Of a stretch of 64,000 nt of DNA, positions 49,723 through 56,813 are shown in pieces. The notes beneath the pieces were generated by a model, which saw nothing but the letters and a program-made list of their open reading frames with translations, did no database searches and was not told where the DNA came from. Source of the stretch: Paludibaculum fermentans. Lineage in GTDB: Bacteria > Acidobacteriota > Terriglobia > Bryobacterales > Bryobacteraceae. Where the stretch lies: NCBI RefSeq assembly GCF_015277775.1, contig NZ_CP063849.1, positions 5,967,501 to 6,031,500 on the forward strand. Direction: 5' to 3'. Position numbers and translations under genes: made by a program. The first letter of the stretch is position 1. Each line of letters opens with the position of its first letter.

Positions 49723-50429
49723 GCTTAGGAGAACGGATAGCCGCGCTGAACTGGACGGATCTGACGAGCCAGCTCAATGAGCACGGCTGCGCGGTGGTTG
49801 AGGGTCTCCTGAGTGCCGGCGAGTGCGCTGAGGCGGCGGCCTGGTATGGGGACGGAGCGTTGTTCCGCAGCCGCGTGGTGATGAGCCGGCATGGGTTCGG
49901 GCGCGGCGAGTATCAGTACTTCGCGGCGCCGCTGCCTGAAATGGTGGCGGAGCTGCGCTCCGGCCTCTATGGGCCCTTGGCGCGGATCGCCAATCAATGG
50001 AACACGTCGCTGAACCTGACGGAGGCCGGGTTTCCGGAAACGCATGCGGAATTCCTGCAACGCTGCCACGAGGCTGGACAGACGCGCCCGACACCACTAT
50101 TGCTGCAGTACGGGCCCGGCGACTACAACTGCCTGCACCAGGATCTTTACGGAGCGCATGTCTTCCCGCTGCAGGTGGCGTTCCTGTTGAGTGAGCCGGG
50201 GCGTGATTTCACGGGAGGAGAATTCGTGTTGACCGAACAGCGGCCGCGCATGCAGTCGCGGGTCGAGGTGGTACCGCTGCGCCAGGGCGACGGAGTGATC
50301 TTCCCGGTTCATCATCGGCCGGTCGCCGGAACACGCGGAGTCTACCGGGTCCAGATGCGGCATGGAGTGAGCCGGCTGCGAACGGGCCGGCGTCACACGC
50401 TCGGTGTGATCTTTCACGACGCGCAGTGA
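49713..50429 (+). CDS. 2-oxoglutarate/Fe(II)-dependent oxygenase
   Basis: A 238-residue oxygenase of the prolyl-4-hydroxylase-like group. The iron triad reads His142 and Asp144 (NCLHQDLYG) and His200 or 201 (FPVHHRPV); Arg in RRHTLGVIF should bind 2-oxoglutarate. Members of this group often sit beside ada/ogt alkyltransferase genes, as here, where the start lies inside the alkyltransferase gene. A role in alkylation repair or stress response is likely but unproven; it is not a close AlkB relative by eye. Confidence 0.82.
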   Translation: MGLSLGERIAALNWTDLTSQLNEHGCAVVEGLLSAGECAEAAAWYGDGALFRSRVVMSRHGFGRGEYQYFAAPLPEMVAELRSGLYGPLARIANQWNTSLNLTEAGFPETHAEFLQRCHEAGQTRPTPLLLQYGPGDYNCLHQDLYGAHVFPLQVAFLLSEPGRDFTGGEFVLTEQRPRMQSRVEVVPLRQGDGVIFPVHHRPVAGTRGVYRVQMRHGVSRLRTGRRHTLGVIFHDAQ

Positions 50430-50453
50430 ATCCGGCCACAGCGGCAGCCCCAA

Positions 50454-51086
50454 TTAACATTGCTTCGTGCTGTTGACAGGCCGCGGAGCGGCTGGGGTAA
50501 TGAACCACAGCGGCGTCAACATGTAGACGACGAAGGCGGCCTCAATACTGAACCAGGCAGTCGCTACACCGGCCAGGTAGGAGAGCGGACCGACAAGCGA
50601 CTTTGCGAGGATATGCGGATCCTCGGTGCCCTTCAACTCGGGCTTCATGAGGTTCCGCAGGATGTAGCGATGCAGCAGCATGAACAGCAGCGTGTTCACA
50701 GCCATCACACAGCCGAATACGCTCACGGCAAGCGGATTGCGCGGGTACTCTCCGATGAGCGCGGTGGGAAAAGGAATGAATGACTGCGTCATCAGGAACA
50801 GGGAGTTCATCCAGACCAGCGCATAGTTGGCGTGCCGCGCGAGGGAGAAGATGTGGTGGTGGTTGAGCCAGAACTTGCAAACAATGATGAAGCTGATCAG
50901 CCAACTGAGGAACTTCGGCGCGAGGTCGAACAGGCTGTTTCGAAGTTCCGTAACACCGGCGTGATGGGGCAGCACTGGCACCCTGAGTTCAAGTACCAGT
51001 AGCGTGACGATGATCGCGAAGACGCCGTCGCTAAAAGCCTCGATGCGGTTGAGATGCAGCTCGCCCCGCGTGAATCGATCGAACAC
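50454..51086 (-). CDS. TMEM175/DUF1211 family potassium channel-like protein
   Basis: A 210-residue membrane protein with about six helices. The first helix carries the family hallmark RIEAFSDGVFAIIVTLLVLEL (R-x3-FSDGVFAI-x-ITLLVL), in which the conserved Phe-Ser-Asp helps form the pore of bacterial TMEM175 channels. WLNHHHIF is the second conserved spot. Start GTG 51086 has GAGGGAGA nine bases upstream. It probably conducts K+ across the cytoplasmic membrane. It is transcribed after, and in the same direction as, the Gfo/Idh gene, 44 bases downstream. Confidence 0.88.
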   Translation of the reverse strand: MFDRFTRGELHLNRIEAFSDGVFAIIVTLLVLELRVPVLPHHAGVTELRNSLFDLAPKFLSWLISFIIVCKFWLNHHHIFSLARHANYALVWMNSLFLMTQSFIPFPTALIGEYPRNPLAVSVFGCVMAVNTLLFMLLHRYILRNLMKPELKGTEDPHILAKSLVGPLSYLAGVATAWFSIEAAFVVYMLTPLWFITPAAPRPVNSTKQC

Positions 51087-51130
51087 GGATGGAATCTCCC
51101 TCTGTCGTTCAGAGGTGATTGTCGCACGCG

Positions 51131-52501
51131 CTATATGGCCGATGGGGCAGGCAGCGACCACGGCGCGCGGTACTGTTTCGTGAGCTGACGCGAGGCCTCG
51201 CGGTCACCCAGGATCTCCTCTTTCTGCGCATCCCAGCGGATGGTCCGGCCGGTGCGGTATGCAATGTTCGCGAGATGACACGGCACGATGGACGTGTGGC
51301 CGACTTCGACGTCGGCAAACGGGCGCTGCCGGCTCTTCACGGCGTCGAGGAATTTCTGCACATGGACGATCTGGATCTCGGGATCGAGGGACAGACCGGT
51401 GACTTCGATGGGCTCACAGAGTGGCGGCGCCGGCGAGGCTAGGCCGCGCGGCCGCTTCTCGCCGGTGACTTCCCGCCTGCGCGAGGCCAGCATCTCTTCC
51501 ACCTGATCGACATCTGAACGCACAATCGCCGAGAACTTTGACGGAATCACCTGATAGCCGTTGCGGTCGACGAACAGAGTGCCCTTGGTGCCATAGAAGA
51601 TCGTGCCCGCGTAGCGGTCCATGCGCATCCCCACCTGGCTATTCGCGAAGCGGACCGTGAAGCCGGGATACTCAAACGTGGCCAGGAACGAGTCGGGCGT
51701 GTCGCGATTGTCTTTCAGCATGCGAGCGCCGGTGGCCGAGACGCCCTTCGGCGCCGTCACATTCATGATCTGGTGGATGCTGTCGATGTGGTGCGCGCCC
51801 CAATCCGTCATGTTGCCGCCAGAGTAATCCCAGAACCAGCGCCAGTTCCAGATGTAGCGGTTGCGGTTGTAAGGGGTCTTGGGCGCGGGGCCCAGATAGA
51901 GATCCCAATCGAGTCCGGTGGGCGCGGCGGAATCCGGAATGTGTCCGAAGCCCTGTGGATACTCGTTGGACACGATCCAGCAGTCGATGTCTGAGACCTC
52001 TCCGATGTAGCCGCTCTGCACCAGCTCCGCGCATTTTGCGAAATGCGGCGCCGAGCGTTGCTGGCTGCCCACCTGGAAAATGCGATTGTGCTTGCGCGCC
52101 GCCTGCACCATGCGGCGGCCTTCTTCCACGGTGTGCGACAGCGGCTTCTCGCAGTAGACGTCCTTGCCCGCCTGGCACGCCATGATCGAGATGGGCGCAT
52201 GCCAGTGATCGGGCGTCGACACGAAGACTGCGTCGATGTCCTTGCGCTCGAGGATGCGCCGGAAGTCCGTGTAGGCTTCAGTCTTGCCGCCCACTTTCTG
52301 CTTCGTCATGTCGGCGAGAGGCTGGAAGACATCGCAGACGGCCGCCAGGTCGACCCCGGAGTTGCGAGCCGTGATGGTGGTCTCGTAGTAGCCCCGGCTG
52401 CCCAAGCCGATCTGGCCGATGGTGATGCGGTCATTGGCGCCCAGTACGCTGCCGAGGAACGGCCCGGCTGAAGCGGCCTTCACAAAATCTCTACGTTCCA
52501 T
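51131..52501 (-). CDS. Tat-exported Gfo/Idh/MocA family oxidoreductase
   Basis: A 456-residue protein. MERRDFVKAASAGPFLG is a twin-arginine export signal. The NAD(P)-binding domain follows (IGQIGLGSRG, VCDVFQP), then STPDHWHAPI and CEKPLSHTVEEG, the signature of the family, and a C-terminal alpha/beta domain with NMTDWGAHHIDSIHQIM. Such proteins oxidise or isomerise sugars or act on glycosides. ATG 52501 was chosen by the Tat signal. It may work with the divergent PhyH and TIM-barrel genes. Confidence 0.9.
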   Translation of the reverse strand: MERRDFVKAASAGPFLGSVLGANDRITIGQIGLGSRGYYETTITARNSGVDLAAVCDVFQPLADMTKQKVGGKTEAYTDFRRILERKDIDAVFVSTPDHWHAPISIMACQAGKDVYCEKPLSHTVEEGRRMVQAARKHNRIFQVGSQQRSAPHFAKCAELVQSGYIGEVSDIDCWIVSNEYPQGFGHIPDSAAPTGLDWDLYLGPAPKTPYNRNRYIWNWRWFWDYSGGNMTDWGAHHIDSIHQIMNVTAPKGVSATGARMLKDNRDTPDSFLATFEYPGFTVRFANSQVGMRMDRYAGTIFYGTKGTLFVDRNGYQVIPSKFSAIVRSDVDQVEEMLASRRREVTGEKRPRGLASPAPPLCEPIEVTGLSLDPEIQIVHVQKFLDAVKSRQRPFADVEVGHTSIVPCHLANIAYRTGRTIRWDAQKEEILGDREASRQLTKQYRAPWSLPAPSAI

Positions 52502-53041
52502 GCCTATGCTCCGCGCCAATGGAATCGAAGCCAATCTTCCCGAGTCAGACGGACACGAACCATTCGGAATTGGTGATGCCAAGCTGCACGCCTGGTTGCG
52601 CTCCTTGAGTGCAGAAGCCTTCCGATGCCTCGTGAAGTTCCTTCATGAATGTCCACCAACAGGAAGGACCCATGCTATCATCCCTTGCCGGAGATAGAAG
52701 CTCTGAAGACATGGTACGTTCCTCGCGCCAAGCGCATGCGCCGGGCTGATGCCCGCGGGTTCGAAGAGGCAACGAACAAACTCGCGCAGCTGGGCGCCGC
52801 AATATCTGGTATATCGGAGATACGGCACGGACGCGATGGGGCAAGTGTGATTGGGTTTCAGCGTGGGATCGAGCAGGTTCGTGCGCCGGAACTGATCGCT
52901 GTCTGTATGGATACCGTCGGGGTGGGGAGCCAGGTGACCCGGATGGCGATCGCGCGAGTCGAGTCCGGTGGGCTGGAGCGATAGGTGGGCAGTAGACATC
53001 ACGAAAGGATGAAGAGCCTGAACAAGGCCCAGGTACCGATT
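52502..53041. other. Intergenic region with no supported gene
   Basis: About 540 bases between divergent genes. A 111-codon frame exists at 52649-52984, but it has no family resemblance, no clear ribosome site and the frame usage looks random. The region should carry the promoters of the Gfo/Idh and PhyH genes; TATATCGGAGATAC near 52811 is AT-rich and could be part of one. No hairpin or repeat stands out. Confidence 0.5.
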
Positions 53042-53887
53042 ATGGCAAGTGGTCCCCTGACAGCATCACAAGTATCGGAGTATCACGAGAAGGGCTACGT
53101 TCTCGCCCGCGGCATGTTCAGCGAGGCGGAGATCGAGCTTCTGGGGCGGGCGGCGAAGCAAGACCGCGAGTTGGACGCGCGCTCGTTCGGGCGCAACGAT
53201 GGCGAAGGCCATGTGGTTCGCCTGTCGCTGTGGAATCACCCCGGCGACGCGCTCTACGGCATGTTCGCGAGATGCAGCTCCATCGTCGATTCGGCGGAGA
53301 AGTTGCTCAACGACGAGGTCTACCACTATCACTCGAAGATGATCATGAAGGACGCGCGCGTGGGCGGCGCGTGGGCCTGGCACCAGGATTACGGCTACTG
53401 GTATCAGAATGGCGTGCTGTCGCCGGATCTGTGCAGCGCCTCCATCGCCGTCGACCGCGCCACTCGCGAGAACGGCTGCCTCCAGGTGGTGCCCGGCTCG
53501 CACAAACTGGGCCGCATCGACCACGTATTGACGGGCGAGCAGGCCGGCGCCGACCGCGAGCGCGTCGATGCCATTCTCCAACGCTTTCCTCTTGTCTACG
53601 TCGAGATGGAACGCGGCGACGTGCTCTTCTTTCACAGCAACCTGCTGCACCGCTCCGACGAGAATCGCTCGGAGCATCCACGCTGGTCGATGATCTGCTG
53701 CTACAACGCGGCGAAGAACGATCCCTACAAAGAGGCGCACCACCCGCGCTACACGCCCTTGAACAAGGTTCCGGACTCGGCCATTCTCGATGCCGGGTTA
53801 CGGCGCTTCGCCGACTCAAGCTCGGATGTCGCCTGGCTCGAGGCCGCTCGTGATCAGAGCGCAACCAGCCTGGATCAGCCCGAGTAG
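53042..53887 (+). CDS. Phytanoyl-CoA dioxygenase (PhyH) family protein
   Basis: A 281-residue 2-oxoglutarate/Fe(II) oxygenase. It opens LTASQVSEYHEKGYVLARGM, the usual PhyH start. Iron ligands are His and Asp in AWHQDYGYW and a distal His in LLHRSDENRSEHPRW, whose Arg binds 2-oxoglutarate; NGCLQVVPGSHK is another PhyH hallmark. The substrate is likely a small metabolite. I prefer ATG 53042; an in-frame ATG at 53009 and a GTG at 52985 are possible. It is followed by the TIM-barrel gene after 15 bases. Confidence 0.88.
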   Translation: MASGPLTASQVSEYHEKGYVLARGMFSEAEIELLGRAAKQDRELDARSFGRNDGEGHVVRLSLWNHPGDALYGMFARCSSIVDSAEKLLNDEVYHYHSKMIMKDARVGGAWAWHQDYGYWYQNGVLSPDLCSASIAVDRATRENGCLQVVPGSHKLGRIDHVLTGEQAGADRERVDAILQRFPLVYVEMERGDVLFFHSNLLHRSDENRSEHPRWSMICCYNAAKNDPYKEAHHPRYTPLNKVPDSAILDAGLRRFADSSSDVAWLEAARDQSATSLDQPE

Positions 53888-53902
53888 AGGCGTTTGACGG
53901 CC

Positions 53903-54817
53903 ATGGCAGATCTCCACTCCACGCAGCCTATTTTGCGCACACTCATGAGCTGGCTCGCGCTGGAAGACATGGCGCGGTTCGAGGACGCTCGTGGCAATGC
54001 GGGCGCCCTCCTGCAGCGGCGGCTCGACGATGTGCTTGAGGCTGGTTACGACGGTGTTCAGTTCGATGTTGTGTTCACCAGTGACCAACTCGCTCATTGC
54101 CGGCAGCGGGGGCTCGGCATCGCGGCGACAGGACGCGTGAATCATCCGGAAGAGGCCGGCCCCTTGGCGGAGAGGCTCGCGGACGCCGGATTCCCTTGCG
54201 CGACTTTGCATGTGGGCTGGGGCATGGAGAGCCCGGACGAGGCGGCACGTTTGATCGAAGCGGTGCTCACAGCCTCAGACCGCCATCCCATCCCGCTCTT
54301 CATTGAGACGCACCGCGCCACGATTTTCCAGGACGCCTGGCGCACCGTGGACTTCCTCGCGCGATACCCGCAAGTCCGCATCAACGGCGATTTCTCGCAC
54401 TGGTACACCGGTCTCGAGTTCGTCTATGGCGGCTTCGAGAACAAGCTCCGCTTCATTGAACCGGTGCTGGAACGCGTGCGCTTTCTGCATGGCCGCATCG
54501 GCAATCCGGGCTGCATGCAGGTCGACATTGGAGACGGGGACGAAACCGCACATCCCTACGTCACTCACTTCCGCATGCTGTGGACGCGAGCGATGGAGCA
54601 GTTCCTCAGACAGTCCGAGCCAGGAGGCTCCCTCTTCTTCGTTCCGGAGCTCCTCTCGCCGAAGATCTACTACGGGCGCACCTTCCCCGATGAGAACGGA
54701 GTGCTTCGCGAGGAATGCGATCGATGGGCTCAGTCGCTGGTGCTGCGGGGCTTGGCGCAACAATGCTTCGCAGAAGCGAAACGTCGTGTGGACGCCGGCT
54801 CAGGCCGGGTCCGCTAG
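53903..54817 (+). CDS. Sugar phosphate isomerase/epimerase-like TIM barrel protein
   Basis: A 304-residue protein of the AP-endonuclease-2/xylose-isomerase-like barrel superfamily. Metal-binding residues fit FIETHRATIF (Glu, His), RINGDFSHW (Asp, His) and HGRIGNPGC (His). Members isomerise or epimerise keto-sugars or inositols. ATG 53903 was chosen over TTG 53894. Together with the PhyH gene and divergent Gfo/Idh gene, it suggests a small sugar or polyol catabolic unit. Its last 18 bases overlap the end of the convergent SprT-like gene. Confidence 0.82.
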   Translation: MADLHSTQPILRTLMSWLALEDMARFEDARGNAGALLQRRLDDVLEAGYDGVQFDVVFTSDQLAHCRQRGLGIAATGRVNHPEEAGPLAERLADAGFPCATLHVGWGMESPDEAARLIEAVLTASDRHPIPLFIETHRATIFQDAWRTVDFLARYPQVRINGDFSHWYTGLEFVYGGFENKLRFIEPVLERVRFLHGRIGNPGCMQVDIGDGDETAHPYVTHFRMLWTRAMEQFLRQSEPGGSLFFVPELLSPKIYYGRTFPDENGVLREECDRWAQSLVLRGLAQQCFAEAKRRVDAGSGRVR

Positions 54818-55582
54818 GCGTAGAGACCCGATGGGCACGTAGAAGACGCGATAGCGCTTGCCGTCGGAAAACAGCTGTCCCGCCGCATCCTCCACCAGGA
54901 CGGTGACGCGCTTGGTCACGCGATTCACGCGGCCTTTGTAGGTGCGGCCTTCGAAGGCGAAGCTGACCATGGAGCCCACACGGATGCCCGCTTCCGCAGC
55001 CTGCTCACGACGCGTGATGAGATTGTGCGTATGGGCCGTGTGGCGGAAGTGGCGGGCGGTGATGCCCTGGAATCGCGCGGCCGAGCAATCGCTCTCGCCC
55101 CAACAGAGCATCTCAATGAGGTGCACGAGTTCGTGTTCGAAGATGCGCTGCAAGCCCGCGAAGCGATTGGTGCATTCGATCCCGCAGACGGTGACGGAAC
55201 GCGAGTCCTCTTCAAACGAGTCGAACAACATGTTCACCGCGACGGAGATCTCGTAGCTGACCGCGCCTGTGCGGCTGGTGAAACGAGTCGTCTTGCCGCC
55301 AGTCTTTGTCATGCGCGATGACAGCCGGAAGCTGAGACTTTGCCCTTCCAGGGCATTGCCGCACAGGCCCTCGAAGAAGAATCTGTCGTAGGCCTCAAAG
55401 AGCAGGTGCAGATCGCGCGGGTGTACAACAATGAAGTCCTCGCGATGCAGATGCCGGGACTGGGCCAGGACGTACTCCCGCACCTGCCGCAAGCGGTGCG
55501 CGACCAGATCGTCGGACCAGTGGAATAGCAGAACGTTCTCGGCGAGCAGACCGCGCGCCGGCGCTGGAGACGGAGACGCCAT
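54800..55582 (-). CDS. SprT-like zinc metalloprotease domain protein
   Basis: A 260-residue protein. HELVH at 150-154 in FEHELVHLIEML is a zincin motif, and ITARHFRHTAH supplies a candidate third ligand, as in SprT/Spartan-like domains. The beta strands before it (VSYEISVAVNMLF) fit the same fold. Residues 195-260 form a separate small beta domain (RVGSMVSFAFEGRTYKGRVN) of SH3/KOW appearance, unusual for SprT. The substrate could be DNA-bound protein, by analogy with Spartan, but this is inference. One base separates its start from the end of the next gene upstream. Confidence 0.72.
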   Translation of the reverse strand: MASPSPAPARGLLAENVLLFHWSDDLVAHRLRQVREYVLAQSRHLHREDFIVVHPRDLHLLFEAYDRFFFEGLCGNALEGQSLSFRLSSRMTKTGGKTTRFTSRTGAVSYEISVAVNMLFDSFEEDSRSVTVCGIECTNRFAGLQRIFEHELVHLIEMLCWGESDCSAARFQGITARHFRHTAHTHNLITRREQAAEAGIRVGSMVSFAFEGRTYKGRVNRVTKRVTVLVEDAAGQLFSDGKRYRVFYVPIGSLRLADPA

Positions 55583-55855
55583 CTAGTCGAGCCAGCGCAC
55601 GCTCACCGGCTCACCGTGCGTGCATTGTTGTGTTTCCGTCACGCCCGCGGCAATCAACGCGCAAGCTGTGTCCGTCGCGGTACGCAACGCCGCTTCCTTC
55701 GATTCTCCGGAGGCGACCTTGCACGAGTTGCGGCCCTGGTAGGTCATGCACACCTCGACACGGTTCTTGCGATTGCCCAGCATCAGGTAAGTCGTCACCC
55801 CAAGGAAGAGGAAGAAGGCGACCACGCCCATCAGGATAAATTTGCCCTTGTTCAA
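55583..55855 (-). CDS. Small membrane-anchored protein of unknown function
   Basis: A 90-residue protein. A single helix at about 8-26 (FILMGVVAFFLFLGVTTYLM) anchors an external domain with three Cys (VCMTY, NSCKVA, TACALI and QCTHG), perhaps forming a disulfide outside the membrane. No family is recognised. It lies six bases downstream of accA and one base upstream of the SprT-like gene, so it belongs to that operon. Confidence 0.65.
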   Translation of the reverse strand: MNKGKFILMGVVAFFLFLGVTTYLMLGNRKNRVEVCMTYQGRNSCKVASGESKEAALRTATDTACALIAAGVTETQQCTHGEPVSVRWLD

Positions 55856-55861
55856 GCGTCG

Positions 55862-56800
55862 CTACTCCGTGAAGAAGCTGCCCATCTGCCGGAACTTCTG
55901 ATACCGCTGTTCGATCAATTGGTCCGGACTCATCGGAGCCAGTTCGTCAATGGCCGCGACCAGCGTCTGGTGCAGATACTGCGCGGCTCGATCGTAGTCG
56001 TCCTGCGCGCCGCCAAGCGGCTCGGGGATAATGCCGTCGATCAGGCCCTGCCGCACCAGGTCGCTCGCCGTGATCTTCAAAGCAGCGGACGCCAGCGCAC
56101 CCTTCGTGGAATCGCGATAGATGATGGCCGCGCAGCTTTCCGGAGAGATCACGCTGTAGACCGCGTTCTCCAGCATGAACACCTTGTTGCCCACACCCAG
56201 CGCCAGCGCGCCGCCGCTGCCGCCTTCGCCAATCACCACCACAATCAGCGGCGACTGCAGTCGGGTCATCTCCCGCAGATTATAGGCAATGGCCTCGGCC
56301 TGGCCGCGCTCTTCCGCGTCAATGCCCGGATAGGCCCCCGGAGTATCGAGGAAAGTAATGATCGGACGCCGGAACTTAGACGCCATCTCCATCGCGCGCA
56401 TCGCCTTGCGGTAGCCTTCCGGCTTCGGCATGCCGAAATTGCGGATCAGCTTCTGCTTTGTGTCACGGCCCTTCTGCAGGCCGACCATCATTACCGGGTG
56501 GCCGCCGAGCATCGTGCCGAAGCCCGCGACAATGGCCGCATCTTCACCGTAGAATCGATCGCCGTGAATTTCCGTGAAGTCCGGCACGAGCCGGTTGATG
56601 TAGTCCAGCGAGTGCGGCCGTTTGGGATGGCGAGCAAGTTGGACACGCTGCCACGCCAGATTGACGCCTTGCTCACCGCGCAGCGCTTTCAGTTCGCCCT
56701 CGAGATCGGCGAGCTGTGCCTGCGCACCTGTGGAGGTGAGCTGGAGCTGCGAGATCTCGCGCTCGATATCGGCGATGCGTGCTTGCGAAGTATCGCTCAT
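55862..56800 (-). CDS. accA: Acetyl-CoA carboxylase carboxyltransferase subunit alpha
   Basis: A 312-residue subunit that, with AccD, transfers CO2 from biotin to acetyl-CoA, giving malonyl-CoA. The family is clear from LARHPKRPHSLDYINRL, HGDRFYGEDAAIVAG, NFGMPKPEGYRKAMRAM and TFLDTPGAYPGIDAEERGQ, and the coiled-coil N-terminus. Length is normal. It lies 13 bases downstream of dnaE on the same strand, the order (dnaE-accA) known from many bacteria. Confidence 0.97.
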   Translation of the reverse strand: MSDTSQARIADIEREISQLQLTSTGAQAQLADLEGELKALRGEQGVNLAWQRVQLARHPKRPHSLDYINRLVPDFTEIHGDRFYGEDAAIVAGFGTMLGGHPVMMVGLQKGRDTKQKLIRNFGMPKPEGYRKAMRAMEMASKFRRPIITFLDTPGAYPGIDAEERGQAEAIAYNLREMTRLQSPLIVVVIGEGGSGGALALGVGNKVFMLENAVYSVISPESCAAIIYRDSTKGALASAALKITASDLVRQGLIDGIIPEPLGGAQDDYDRAAQYLHQTLVAAIDELAPMSPDQLIEQRYQKFRQMGSFFTE

Positions 56801-56813
56801 ATAAAGATGCTTC

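Noticed and set aside
52649-52984. 111-codon plus-strand frame in the Gfo/Idh-PhyH gap
   Set aside because: No family resemblance, no ribosome site at its ATG, and a similar-sized frame exists on the other strand; it looks like chance in GC-rich DNA.
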